Positions 54,476 through 63,292 of a stretch of DNA of 64,000 nt are shown piece after piece. The stretch is from Butyricicoccus pullicaecorum (GTDB taxonomy: Bacteria; Bacillota; Clostridia; Oscillospirales; Butyricicoccaceae): positions 186,001 through 250,000 of the forward strand of contig JAGZIY010000001.1 in assembly GCA_018365995.1 (NCBI GenBank), given 5' to 3'. The notes under the pieces are model-generated. The model had not been told where the DNA came from and did no database searches. It saw nothing but the letters and a program-made list of their open reading frames with translations. Both the position numbers and the translations under genes were made by a program. The number at the start of each line of letters is the position of its first letter. Position 1 is the stretch's first letter.

Positions 54476-56797
54476 TTATAATTCGTTGATGGTTTCTGTG
54501 ATTGGTATGCTGCAAAGGCGCTTTGCCGGAGCAAGTGCCACAGCAAGTGCGTTGATAACCAGCAGCAGTAAGATTCCGCCAATCACCGCGGACGGGATTT
54601 GCCATGCAGTTCCCCAATAATTGTGAATCATTTGAGTATACAGGAAATAATGCAGCGGCAGTCCAAAGGCACAGCCTGCGACCAACCCCAGTATGGTATA
54701 GGTGGCAGATTCCATCAAAATCATTTTTTGAATCCCCATACAATCCATTCCCACCGCACGCATGGCTCCATATTGTCTGGTTCTTGCGGATACGCTCATA
54801 GAAATGCTGTTGAACGAATGAATCAGGGTAATCAAAGTAATCACAGCAAGAAATCCATAAACAAACAGGCAAAACATCATGTATGTATTTTGTGCATCTT
54901 TATTTTGTTCTACTCTATCGTAAAATCCGTACTGTCCGCCTGCCAGTGCATGAAGTGTATCAATATCCCGCTCGGTTGCGGTATTGGACAGCTGGACATC
55001 AAGCACCGCATAGCCATTCTTTCCAGTAAGTGTTCTAAATGTTTTCTCCGAGCAAATCACGGTTGGCTGATCTGATGTGTCAAATGGACTGTCTTGCAAG
55101 ATGCCAGCCACTGTAAGCTCTGCCTGTCCCAGCGAAATCGTATCCCCAACCTGCATAGAGTTGCTCTTATCAAACACCGTCAGTACGCCGCTTCCTTCCA
55201 TGACAGTGGATAGATCTCCCGCAAGTAAATCCTGTTCTGCCCATCGAAATTGCTGATTTTCATAAGAAATCAAGTCGATTTGTCCCGATTTTCCCTCATA
55301 TTCTGCCGGAAGCCTTTGATACATCCGACCAAACGCCCGCTCTACATACGGGAGACTTTCCACTTTGTCAGCAAAGCTTTTTTCGATGCTGCAAAGATGA
55401 TTCGGACTGCTGTAAAATACATCTGTCGCCCATGGTTTGAGAGGATTGAGCGCCATATTCACCCATTGCACCAAAACAGAAAAACTCAAAATCATCACGA
55501 TACTCAGCGCAAAAGAGCCAGTCATAAGCAGCAGGTTTTTGGGAGAGTCTACGGCATGATGGATTCCCAACACGGTCTCTATTTTCAAAAAACTCTTTTT
55601 GATTGGGTGACAGTGATTTCTGTTTTGGGAAAAATTTCCACTGACTGCCGTAACCGGAGAAACCGCCGCTGCCCGCCTTGCCGGAGAAATCGAAGATAAC
55701 AGTACGGTCAAAACACCAACAACAATTCCGCTGACGATTCCAACACCGCTGATTTCAAACAACGGGATCTGCACAAATTCGCTGCCTGCATAAGAGCGGA
55801 GCAGCGCACAAAGCACCCAAGTTCCCACCACTCCAATCATCACGCCGATTGGGACCGCTGTTGTACACCAATACAAGGCTTCCCATCTGACGATGCGCAT
55901 AATTTGCGCCCGACTTGCTCCAATGCACCGAAGCATACCAAAAAATTGCGTCCGTTCCGCAGTCCTGCTGTTTAGACTTCCAGCAATCATAAAGACCCCA
56001 GCCATCAATACCAACACAAACAGAATCATTGCAACAAGATACATTCCCATCATGTAAGAATCACTGCTGAATCCTGTCAGTCCCAGCAAAGCCGCGTTTT
56101 CAGAAACTGCTTCCTCAGCAAGCCCGTAGGACTGCCGCAGTTCTGCAATTGCCCTGCGAATATTGGTATTCTCTGCAAAACGAACAAAGCAGACCGGCGC
56201 AAGCGCACTGCCTTGCGCCTCCGCAAGCGCTCGAAAAGCGTCCCAGTTCAAAAAAGCTCCCACAACATCAGCATCTGAGGTTATGGTCACATCCCCTCCA
56301 AAGCCTGAAATTGTATAAGTAAATGCTCCGACCGATGTGTGCAGCGTAACCGCATCTCCAACCTCCACAGAAAGCAGTTTTTTTGCACGGTTGGAAAGTA
56401 AAATCTCGTTCTCATTTTCAGGGTAGTGTCCTTCGGTCAAATCATCATAAATATCCGTGAGTATGACAGCATCACCACCTGCAATGACGCAGATTTTTCC
56501 ACCAATCGTATAGTCCTCGGATAAATCAAAATTCAGTCCATCATAATGAGAAAAAGCCATCACGTCTGCTCTCTGGGCAATTTGCTCGATTTGCTGCTCT
56601 GATGGTTCCTTGAGCATAACATGCCAACTGCCGTGTTTTTCAATCATTCGCAGCGTTTCCATACGAATCGCCATATCTGCCATGCTGAAAATCATAGTCA
56701 CCAGCAGAACGGAAATCGTGATACACAAAATGGTCATTCGGTTTTGCCGCTTGCGTACCTTTGCCGAAATTGGAATCAGGCTTAAATAGCTTTTCAT
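54476..56797 (-). CDS. ABC transporter permease with two FtsX domains
   Basis: A 773-residue permease starting MKSYLSLIPISAKVRKRQN (ATG 56797, GGGAGG 8 nt upstream). Its layout is one N-terminal helix, an extracytoplasmic domain, an FtsX core (about residues 255-380, FFGMLRCIGASRAQIMRIVR), a second extracytoplasmic region and a C-terminal FtsX core (about 640-770, QYGAMRAVGMDCMGIQKMIL). ATGA overlap with the ATPase gene couples their translation. With the adjacent two-component system it resembles peptide-antibiotic or drug-sensing exporters. The substrate is not known. Confidence 0.92.
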   Translation of the reverse strand: MKSYLSLIPISAKVRKRQNRMTILCITISVLLVTMIFSMADMAIRMETLRMIEKHGSWHVMLKEPSEQQIEQIAQRADVMAFSHYDGLNFDLSEDYTIGGKICVIAGGDAVILTDIYDDLTEGHYPENENEILLSNRAKKLLSVEVGDAVTLHTSVGAFTYTISGFGGDVTITSDADVVGAFLNWDAFRALAEAQGSALAPVCFVRFAENTNIRRAIAELRQSYGLAEEAVSENAALLGLTGFSSDSYMMGMYLVAMILFVLVLMAGVFMIAGSLNSRTAERTQFFGMLRCIGASRAQIMRIVRWEALYWCTTAVPIGVMIGVVGTWVLCALLRSYAGSEFVQIPLFEISGVGIVSGIVVGVLTVLLSSISPARRAAAVSPVTAVSGNFSQNRNHCHPIKKSFLKIETVLGIHHAVDSPKNLLLMTGSFALSIVMILSFSVLVQWVNMALNPLKPWATDVFYSSPNHLCSIEKSFADKVESLPYVERAFGRMYQRLPAEYEGKSGQIDLISYENQQFRWAEQDLLAGDLSTVMEGSGVLTVFDKSNSMQVGDTISLGQAELTVAGILQDSPFDTSDQPTVICSEKTFRTLTGKNGYAVLDVQLSNTATERDIDTLHALAGGQYGFYDRVEQNKDAQNTYMMFCLFVYGFLAVITLITLIHSFNSISMSVSARTRQYGAMRAVGMDCMGIQKMILMESATYTILGLVAGCAFGLPLHYFLYTQMIHNYWGTAWQIPSAVIGGILLLLVINALAVALAPAKRLCSIPITETINEL

Positions 56798-57477
56798 TCC
56801 CGACACCTCCCAAAATCGGTCACTACTCCATCTGAAACCTGCAATATCCGGTCTGCCATACTGGCAATGCTCTGATTGTGGGTAATCATCAAAATTGTCT
56901 GCTCATAAAGCTGAGATGCCTTTTTTAAAAGTGCAATGACTTCATCGCTGTTTTGTGTGTCCAAATTACCCGTCGGTTCATCTGCTAAAATCAGCATCGG
57001 GTGCATAATCAATGCTCTGCCGATTGCCACTCTCTGCTGCTGACCGCCGGAAAGCTGACAGGGCAAATGGTGACGTCGTTCCTGCAAACGCAAAACCGTC
57101 AGCAGTTCCTCCAGATAAGCCGGATCCGGCTTCTGATAATCCAGTAAAAGTGGAAATATGATATTCTGCTCCACATTCAATTCTGGAACAAGGTTATATG
57201 CCTGAAAGATAAACCCAATATTGCGCCGTCTGAAAATCGTCAGTTCCCTGTCATTCATCTGAAAGGTATCTGTGCCGTCAATCAGAACTTTTCCGGCGGT
57301 CGGTGTATCCAATGCACCAATCATATTCAGCAGTGTACTCTTACCCGAGCCAGATGCGCCCACAACGGCAACAAATTCCCCCTTAGGAACGGAAAAACTA
57401 GCGTTTTTCAACGCATGTACGGCAATTTCTCCCTTTCCATAAGTTTTGCTGATATTCTGCACTTCCAATAAATTCAT
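56794..57477 (-). CDS. ABC transporter ATP-binding protein (MacB/LolD type)
   Basis: A 227-residue ATPase starting MNLLEVQNISKTYGKG (ATG 57477). Walker A GASGSGKSTLLNM, Q-loop QAYNLVP, signature LSGGQQQRVAIGRAL, Walker B LILADEPTGNLD and H-loop THNQS are complete. It powers the FtsX-type permease encoded directly downstream. The 112-nt gap to the kinase gene may hold its own promoter. Confidence 0.96.
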   Translation of the reverse strand: MNLLEVQNISKTYGKGEIAVHALKNASFSVPKGEFVAVVGASGSGKSTLLNMIGALDTPTAGKVLIDGTDTFQMNDRELTIFRRRNIGFIFQAYNLVPELNVEQNIIFPLLLDYQKPDPAYLEELLTVLRLQERRHHLPCQLSGGQQQRVAIGRALIMHPMLILADEPTGNLDTQNSDEVIALLKKASQLYEQTILMITHNQSIASMADRILQVSDGVVTDFGRCRE

Positions 57478-57626
57478 TTTCTCATTCTCCTTCTGAAAGG
57501 TTTCATTGGCTCCCAACGCTTGGCATCGCTGCCTTGATACAAAAGCCAGTCAAATATGTTTAAACCTGCGCCTCCTTTTCTAATCCAAGAATAGCACAAA
57601 TTTCCTACTGCCATATGAATGTAACC

Positions 57627-58664
57627 TTACAGTTTTGTAGGATTCAGAAAATGAATCGTAAAGGTGCTTCCCGCTCCCAGAGTGCTTTCCACTGTGATAT
57701 TACCGCCATGCGCTTCTATAATCGCTTTTGCAAGCGGCAGCCCCAAACCAATGCCCTGCGTATCTGCGGAAAAGCGACTGCGGTAAAAGCGCTTAAAAAT
57801 ATGATAAATATCTTCGGCATGGATTCCTTCTCCGTTGTCCTGTATGAAAATGCGGACTCCAGAGGGAAACTCTTTCCACTGAATTGTAACTTGGTCTCCC
57901 GCCGCAGTGTGGTCCAGCGCATTTTTTACAAGATTGCTCAATGCCTCTGTCATCCAGTCTCTGTCGCAAAAGAGAGTTATGCTGTCTAAGCCAGACAAAG
58001 CAATCCTCTTATGCTCCTGCTTTGCGCGGAATGTAAAATGCAGCTCTATGTCTCTCATCATATCCGCAATATTGACAGAACCTCTTTCCATTGTCATGGT
58101 ACCAGCGTCCAGCCTTGTGATTTTCAGCAAATTTTTGACAAGGGTTTCCATTCTGTCCAATTCCTGTTCGGAAAGCGACACAAATTCTTTTACAGCCGGA
58201 AGCGCTTCTGCCTCCTGCTGCAATAGCCCATTATAGATATTCAAGGCTGCAAGGGGCGTTTTTAATTGATGTGATATGTCAGATATCGTATCCTTCAAAA
58301 AGTCTTTGCTGCGCTGTTCATTTTCGGCATGGGCATTCAGGACAGCTGCCAGTGTATTGACCGCATGAAACAACTGATACAGTTCTCCTTCATAGTTGCA
58401 GGCAATCCGCACATCTACATTTCCGGCAAGATAGGCATGAATTTGTGAAATTGCACCCTCCATGATTTTGTGCTGCTTGTAAAAATAGAAAAAGCAAGCC
58501 GCAATCAACGCTGCAAAGGTCATGACAGAGCCAGCCAGCAGCGCAGGCATCACTTGCCGAAAGGCAAACCAGACAACAACCTGTCCCCAAATAATATGAA
58601 ACAAAAACAAACCGGAAATCATCAGGAGCAAATTCCGATTTTCTTTGTTCGTTAATAGCTTCAT
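57627..58664 (-). CDS. Sensor histidine kinase (HisKA type)
   Basis: A 345-residue kinase with two membrane helices (about residues 10-31 and 38-60) and a very short outside loop, as in intramembrane-sensing kinases. A HAMP-like linker follows, then the phospho-acceptor SDISHQLKTPLAALNIY and ATPase motifs NLVKNALDHTA, QDNGEGI and GIGLGLPLAKAI. The short sensor suggests stimulus detection through the partner ABC transporter, as in BceS-like systems, which is inference. Confidence 0.93.
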   Translation of the reverse strand: MKLLTNKENRNLLLMISGLFLFHIIWGQVVVWFAFRQVMPALLAGSVMTFAALIAACFFYFYKQHKIMEGAISQIHAYLAGNVDVRIACNYEGELYQLFHAVNTLAAVLNAHAENEQRSKDFLKDTISDISHQLKTPLAALNIYNGLLQQEAEALPAVKEFVSLSEQELDRMETLVKNLLKITRLDAGTMTMERGSVNIADMMRDIELHFTFRAKQEHKRIALSGLDSITLFCDRDWMTEALSNLVKNALDHTAAGDQVTIQWKEFPSGVRIFIQDNGEGIHAEDIYHIFKRFYRSRFSADTQGIGLGLPLAKAIIEAHGGNITVESTLGAGSTFTIHFLNPTKL

Positions 58665-58673
58665 GATTTCACC

Positions 58674-59360
58674 TCAGCAAATCACATTCCATTTATATCC
58701 CATACGGCGAACCGTCACGATCATCTGCGGCTCACTGGGGTTTTCCTCAATTTTCATACGAAGCCTGCGGACATATACTGTAAGTGTGTTATCATCTGCA
58801 TAGTTGTTTTCGCTGTCCCATAATTTTTCTAAAATTTTCTCTTTGGACAAGACAACATCTGGATTCTGCATAAACAGACTAAGCAATTTATATTCTCCTG
58901 CCGTCAAATCCAAAAGCTTTCCACCTTGAAAAACCTGATTTTTTAACAACAAAATTTTAATTCCATTCGAAGATAATTCCTCTTGTTTCCCACTGAAATT
59001 CTGAACGCGCCGCAGCAGGGCATGGATTCTCGACATCAGCACCGCAAGCTTGAAAGGCTTTGTAATATAATCATCACCTCCCATATCCAAACCCATAATG
59101 ATATTGATTTCTTCGTCAGAGGCAGTCAGAAAGATGATTGGCACTTTGGATGTCTGGCGCACCTTTTTACAAAACGCAAATCCAGAGCCATCTGGAAGTG
59201 ATACGTCCAAAATCAATAAATCATATACGTCGGTGCTCCACGATTCTTCTGCCTGTTGAACCGTGCGGGCAACCTTCAAATCATGGTTCTCCCTCTGAAA
59301 GGCAAAGGTCAAGCCATTGATTAGGCTGAGATCGTCCTCAAGCAATAATATTTTACTCAT
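58674..59360 (-). CDS. Response regulator, OmpR/PhoB family
   Basis: A 228-residue regulator with receiver (about residues 1-120; acidic pocket LEDD, phospho-Asp in LLILDVSLPDG, Lys in TKPF) and a C-terminal winged-helix DNA-binding domain (TVYVRRLRMKIEENP, VRRMGYKW). It lies 9 nt before its kinase gene and is expected to control the downstream ABC genes. Confidence 0.95.
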   Translation of the reverse strand: MSKILLLEDDLSLINGLTFAFQRENHDLKVARTVQQAEESWSTDVYDLLILDVSLPDGSGFAFCKKVRQTSKVPIIFLTASDEEINIIMGLDMGGDDYITKPFKLAVLMSRIHALLRRVQNFSGKQEELSSNGIKILLLKNQVFQGGKLLDLTAGEYKLLSLFMQNPDVVLSKEKILEKLWDSENNYADDNTLTVYVRRLRMKIEENPSEPQMIVTVRRMGYKWNVIC

Positions 59361-59408
59361 CGTTTTATTTCTCTCCTTGCTCTAGCGTCCATTGATGCCA
59401 GCATAATA

Positions 59409-59442
59409 CCCCCTGATGTAGTGCTTTTCCTGCATCAGGGGG
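59409..59442 (-). terminator. Terminator hairpin after the fructokinase-like gene
   Basis: CCCCCTGATG pairs with CATCAGGGGG. The same arm sequence forms the terminator at 19578-19620. The T-run on the minus strand is weak (TATTATG). Confidence 0.6.
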
Positions 59443-59487
59443 CTTTTGCGGTTTCATTCTGCGGCTTTATGACCGAAAAGGTGCAGA

Positions 59488-60537
59488 CTACGAGTGACTG
59501 CGAGCGGGATCGGTTGGTCTGCTGTTTTTCATTCTTTCTTCTACTTGGCACAGCGCAGGCATCGCTGGAATTGCGCCCTTTTTCTCAACACAAAGGCTGG
59601 CGACCGCATTGCCAAAACGAGTATAGGCAGCAAGCTCATCTATTGTCAATTCCTCGAACGGTTTCTCTGCGGTGCATATTTTGTATAAAAATCCGCCCCA
59701 GAAAGAATCTCCTGCTCCGGTTGTATCTGCAAGGTGCGTGACCGGAAATCCCGCAACCATGCGTCCGCCAGCTTTGCCGTACACATAAGCCCCCTTCCCT
59801 CCCAGCGTCACAACAACGACCGAAACGCCCTGCACATATAATGCCTTTGCTGCCTCCTGTACATCGCCGCAATCGGTTAAAAGCCCAGTTTCTTCCTCTG
59901 AAATTTTCATCAGGTCAACATAGGGGAGCATACTCCTCATGTGCTTTTTTGCGGTTTGCTCGTTTTCCCACAAGGACGCGCGATAGTTTGGATCATAGGA
60001 AATCAGACTTCCACTGTCTTTTGCCCGTTTCACCGCATAAAAAGTGGTATCTCTCGCCGGCTCGTCAGTGAGAGACAGCGAACCGACATGGAAAATACGC
60101 GCATTGTCTAATAGCGCAGTATCTATTTCTTCCCTCCGGATTTTTGTATCTGCTCCCGGCTTTCTCGCAAAAGAAAAGGTGCGTTCGCCAGCTTGATTGA
60201 TGTTTACAAAAGCCAAGGTTGTAAAATACCGCTCATCTAACAGCAATCCTTTGGTATCTACCCTTTCATTTTTTAGGATTTCTTGCAGAAACTCTCCATG
60301 CATATCCTTTCCGGCTTTTCCGATAAACGTGGTATGCGCCCCCAGCTTTGCCGCGGCAACCGCAACATTTGCCGGCGCACCGCCCGCATTTCTCGCATAC
60401 AACACCTGCCCTTCTGCATTACACCCCTGAGCGGTAAAATCAATTAAAATTTCCCCGAAAGCAGCAATATCGTATTGCAAATGATGCGCTGCATCATTTG
60501 TATCCAAAATAAGCTTCGCATCAGACAGCTTACTCAT
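59488..60537 (-). CDS. PfkB-family sugar kinase, fructokinase-like
   Basis: A 349-residue kinase starting MSKLSDAKLILDTND (ATG 60537, GAGAGGATT upstream). Sugar-binding NAGGAPANVAVAAAKLG and the ATP/anion-hole motif DTTGAGDSFWGGFLYK define the family. Sequence around FGEILIDFTAQG fits fructokinases of Firmicutes. No transporter or hydrolase neighbours, so the sugar is inferred. Its promoter carries an inverted repeat, suggesting a dedicated repressor. Confidence 0.88.
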   Translation of the reverse strand: MSKLSDAKLILDTNDAAHHLQYDIAAFGEILIDFTAQGCNAEGQVLYARNAGGAPANVAVAAAKLGAHTTFIGKAGKDMHGEFLQEILKNERVDTKGLLLDERYFTTLAFVNINQAGERTFSFARKPGADTKIRREEIDTALLDNARIFHVGSLSLTDEPARDTTFYAVKRAKDSGSLISYDPNYRASLWENEQTAKKHMRSMLPYVDLMKISEEETGLLTDCGDVQEAAKALYVQGVSVVVVTLGGKGAYVYGKAGGRMVAGFPVTHLADTTGAGDSFWGGFLYKICTAEKPFEELTIDELAAYTRFGNAVASLCVEKKGAIPAMPALCQVEERMKNSRPTDPARSHS

Positions 60538-60629
60538 AATCCTCTCACACTCCTGTTCGTTCTCTGTATCAATGTGTAATTTGCTACACCGAGTCCGAGT
60601 ACACCACAGACTCCCTGCGTAGATTTCAC
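60534..60629 (-). CDS. Possible 31-residue leader peptide coupled to the sugar kinase
   Basis: GTG 60629 lies 5 nt after GGAGGAACA, the strongest ribosome binding site in this leader. The frame (VKSTQGVCGVLGLGVANYT...) stops at a TGA overlapping the kinase ATG. The arrangement suggests translational coupling. No homologue is recalled, so this remains a candidate. Confidence 0.3.
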   Translation of the reverse strand: MKSTQGVCGVLGLGVANYTLIQRTNRSVRGL

Positions 60630-60674
60630 ATTGTTCCTCCAAAATATTCCAAAAATACTGGCTCTAAAGTCAGA

Positions 60675-60719
60675 TTGATATATCATCATGAGTATATCAA
60701 AACGACCACCGAACTGCAA
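60675..60719 (-). promoter_or_regulatory. Sugar kinase promoter with operator-like inverted repeat
   Basis: Minus strand TTGCAG (60719-60714), 17 nt, TATACT (60696-60691). TTGATATA (60675-60682) and TATATCAA (60693-60700) form a perfect 8-bp inverted repeat spaced by 10 nt over the -10 box. Confidence 0.65.
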
Positions 60720-60846
60720 GGCACACAAAGAGGAATTTTTATGTGTAAAAAGGTCTGGCAGGTGGATTTTTGTCTCTTTTTATCCTTCTGACATGGCATT
60801 TTTGTGATTTTTTTGGCTTTATATAGAAACAATCTATATAAAAATA

Positions 60847-60877
60847 GGACGCAAGCGATGGTTGAATCACTTGCGTC
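60847..60877 (-). terminator. Terminator after the chemoreceptor gene
   Basis: GGACGCAAG pairs with CTTGCGTCC with inner GAT/ATC, followed by TATTTTTATA on the minus strand. Confidence 0.75.
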
Positions 60878-61001
60878 CCAAAGACAAGTTATACGTTCTG
60901 TCAGCCGGAAAAATCGCGACAAGGACAGCAGCACCTAAGAGACATTCATTTCGATACTGTTGTGTGTATGAAAAGCGTGAAAAGTGGACTTAAAGTTATT
61001 T

Positions 61002-62762
61002 TTAGGACTTCATTTCTGGAAATGCACACGTCTCATCTGGCTGGTACAATACAAAACAATCCTGACTGTTATAAGTATCATAGGTATCCAGCAGTTTAAA
61101 CTGTTTTACCATGCTATTGAGTATACTTGCCTGACTAGAAAGTTCCTCACTGGCCGCTGCACTTTCTTCACTGGTCGCAGAGTTCGTCTGTACAACCGTA
61201 GAAATTTGTTCGACTCCAATAGAGATTTCCTGAATCGCATTGGCTTGTTCCTTAGATGCCGCGGAAATTTCTCCGATTGTAGACACGATTTTGTGAACCT
61301 TATCCATCAAATCCTCAAAGGTTTCACTTGTCTTTCCAGCAATTTTTTCTCCCTGAGAAACCGCAGCAATTGCACTTTCTATTAAAGCAGTGGTATTCTT
61401 AGCTGCTTCTGCAGATTTGCCGGCAAGATTGCGCACCTCATCTGCTACAACAGCAAATCCTTTTCCGGCGCTGCCGGCTCGGGCAGCTTCCACCGCTGCA
61501 TTCAGCGCAAGGATATTTGTTTGGAACGCAATATCGTCAATGACTTTAATGACTTTCTTGATGTTCTGGGCTGTCTCAGAAATCTCCCGCATAGCAGCAA
61601 TCATCTTATCCATATCTTCACGTGTAGACTGCGCCACATTTCCAGAATCCGTCGCAAAAGCGTTGGCTTTTTCTGCATTTTCCGAATTTTCATGTACCCG
61701 ATGGGATATCTCTGTAATTGTAGCTGCCAGTTCTTCCACACTGCTTGCCTGCTCCGTTGTGCCTTGTGCCAATGCCTGCGCGCCGCCGGAAACCTGATTG
61801 GCTCCAGAATCAATTTGATTGGCAGAACCCTTAATTGCTCTCATAGATTCATTGAGATTGGAAACTAATTTTTGTATGGATTCTTCAATTGCTTTCATTT
61901 CTCCTGAAAATCCCATGGAAACATTCGCTGTCAAATCTCCCTTGCTCAAGGAGACCATCACCGATGATATTTTAGAGATGACACGCTTCAGTTTCTCAAA
62001 GCTTTCCTGCATATTCTTGCAGGTTTCTCCAAGTTCATCTGTACTTTCATACGTGATGCTGGTGCGGAAGTCTCCCTGAGACAAAGCATGTGCAGCGTTC
62101 TGGATTTCCAAAAGTGGGATTGTAATTGCCTTTATCAATTTACTAACTATAATAAAACTGATTACGAGTGCAGTAACAATCAGGAATGAAACAAAAATCA
62201 CTGTACCCCAGTAGGTCCTTTCCCCCGATTCCGCCTGTTTCATCGCTAACGCAGTCTGGTCATCACCAATATCGGCTAAAATCTCCGCCTGTTTATCCAG
62301 TAAAGGCTTGAGCTCGTTTTTCAGAATCTGATATGCTTCATTTTTGCTCTGAACAGTACCATTTTCCAGCAGAGATATAATTTCCGTCCTTGGTGCAGCC
62401 TGCTCTGTAAAACAAGATTCCAGCTCATCAATTTTTCTCTGCTCCACGCGAGCATTTTTCTTATACTCTTCCAATAATTCTGCGTTTTTTGTAACCTCTT
62501 TCTTAGCGGCGGCCACATAACTATTTGTTGACTGCAGGTCTTGCTCTGCAAAAGCCATCAGCGCATAGCGCTGTTCGGACATCAGATTTCTCCGCATTTC
62601 CCAGATGAATTCGTTATTGGCAAGCGTTTTGTTTATCAAAGTATGATTTTCTAAATGAAGGGTTCTTAATCCCAAAATAGAAAACAAGACTATAATCAGC
62701 ATCAGAAGAATCTGAGAACCAAATCCAATTAACAGCTTACTTTTAACTTTTAAGTTTTTCAT
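61002..62762 (-). CDS. Methyl-accepting chemotaxis protein
   Basis: A 586-residue chemoreceptor. Layout: membrane helix (about residues 10-30), four-helix-bundle-like sensor (about 35-185, rich in Glu/Lys/Gln), second helix (about 188-212), HAMP (about 212-265) and a cytoplasmic signalling domain with hairpin tip (NTNILALNAAVEAARAG near residue 420, GKGFAVVADEVRNLAGKS). ATG 62762 has a poor ribosome binding site. No che or flagellar genes are in the window. It is a paralogue of the broken gene at 53233. Upstream lies a 234-nt leader and then the 27-bp inverted repeat of the putative invertible promoter. Confidence 0.95.
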   Translation of the reverse strand: MKNLKVKSKLLIGFGSQILLMLIIVLFSILGLRTLHLENHTLINKTLANNEFIWEMRRNLMSEQRYALMAFAEQDLQSTNSYVAAAKKEVTKNAELLEEYKKNARVEQRKIDELESCFTEQAAPRTEIISLLENGTVQSKNEAYQILKNELKPLLDKQAEILADIGDDQTALAMKQAESGERTYWGTVIFVSFLIVTALVISFIIVSKLIKAITIPLLEIQNAAHALSQGDFRTSITYESTDELGETCKNMQESFEKLKRVISKISSVMVSLSKGDLTANVSMGFSGEMKAIEESIQKLVSNLNESMRAIKGSANQIDSGANQVSGGAQALAQGTTEQASSVEELAATITEISHRVHENSENAEKANAFATDSGNVAQSTREDMDKMIAAMREISETAQNIKKVIKVIDDIAFQTNILALNAAVEAARAGSAGKGFAVVADEVRNLAGKSAEAAKNTTALIESAIAAVSQGEKIAGKTSETFEDLMDKVHKIVSTIGEISAASKEQANAIQEISIGVEQISTVVQTNSATSEESAAASEELSSQASILNSMVKQFKLLDTYDTYNSQDCFVLYQPDETCAFPEMKS

Positions 62763-62864
62763 CACTCATTCAATTCCCTTCTAAATTTTTATCTGCGGTT
62801 TTTGAGACACCCCAAAAAGCACTCAATTCCTTCAGCACTAGTAAAAGCGCAGCGTCCAGAATAG

Positions 62865-62893
62865 AATATAGGTCTAGTTTTCCAACTTTCCAA
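62865..62893 (-). promoter_or_regulatory. Possible weak promoter in the chemoreceptor leader
   Basis: Minus strand TTGGAA (62893-62888), 17 nt, TATATT (62870-62865). If active it would give some chemoreceptor expression whatever the orientation of the neighbouring invertible segment. Confidence 0.35.
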
Positions 62894-62996
62894 GACAAAG
62901 CCGCAGCGCAATGATGGAAACCATTTTCTGACGAATACTCACTACTCCTTTCCGTTATCCAATTGGTGCATAGGACAAATCGCAATCCTTTCGGTG

Positions 62997-63023
62997 TACA
63001 ACATAAGGATCATTAAGTTGTAA
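62997..63023 (+). repeat. Left arm of 27-bp inverted repeat (recombination site)
   Basis: Identical over 27 bp to the reverse complement of 63266-63292. The arm itself is an imperfect palindrome: TACAACATAA and TTAAGTTGTA around a GGATCA centre. This is the shape of a tyrosine-recombinase core site. Confidence 0.9.
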
Positions 63024-63121
63024 AACTTCTGAATCAGGCGGCAAAGCATCCCTTTGCAGTTCCCCCAAATGCGGGCATAGACAAAATTTTTCTATAAAAA
63101 AGGAAAAAGGGTATAGAATAC

Positions 63122-63160
63122 AGACCGGTTAAAAAAAAGGTTGCTTCCGGTCTACTTTTT
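63122..63160 (+). terminator. Intrinsic terminator inside the invertible segment
   Basis: AGACCGG (63122-63128) pairs with CCGGTCT (63147-63153), followed by ACTTTTT. In the inverted state it would stand between recombinase and promoter and block leftward readthrough. Confidence 0.65.
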
Positions 63161-63211
63161 ATGCTCTTTTCCAAATTGGAAGTACAAAAATCGACATTTT
63201 TTACAGGATGC

Positions 63212-63240
63212 TTGAAATAGTACATACAATCTAGTATAAT
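63212..63240 (+). promoter_or_regulatory. Promoter inside the invertible segment
   Basis: TTGAAA (63212-63217), 17 nt, TATAAT (63235-63240). As drawn it transcribes rightward through the right repeat and antisense into the recombinase gene. Confidence 0.8.
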
Positions 63241-63265
63241 CATTTTATGTATATATCTATTTGGG

Positions 63266-63292
63266 TTACAACTTAATGATCCTTATGTTGTA
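63266..63292 (-). repeat. Right arm of 27-bp inverted repeat (recombination site)
   Basis: Exact reverse complement of 62997-63023. The TAA stop codon of the recombinase (63285-63283) lies within it. Confidence 0.9.

Larger units (their letters stand above)
62997..63292. other. Putative invertible promoter segment (phase switch)
   Basis: A perfect 27-bp inverted repeat encloses 242 bp that hold a consensus promoter (63212-63240, pointing right) and an intrinsic terminator (63122-63160, also pointing right). A tyrosine recombinase gene ends inside the right repeat. In the drawn state the promoter faces away from the chemoreceptor. After inversion the start would map near 63045 and read left into it. 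This matches known invertons, but inversion has not been shown. Confidence 0.75.

Noticed and set aside
62770..62985. 71-codon frame between the invertible segment and the MCP gene
   Set aside because: No suitable start with a ribosome binding site. More likely untranslated leader, although a shorter 22-codon GTG frame behind AAGGAG could be made.
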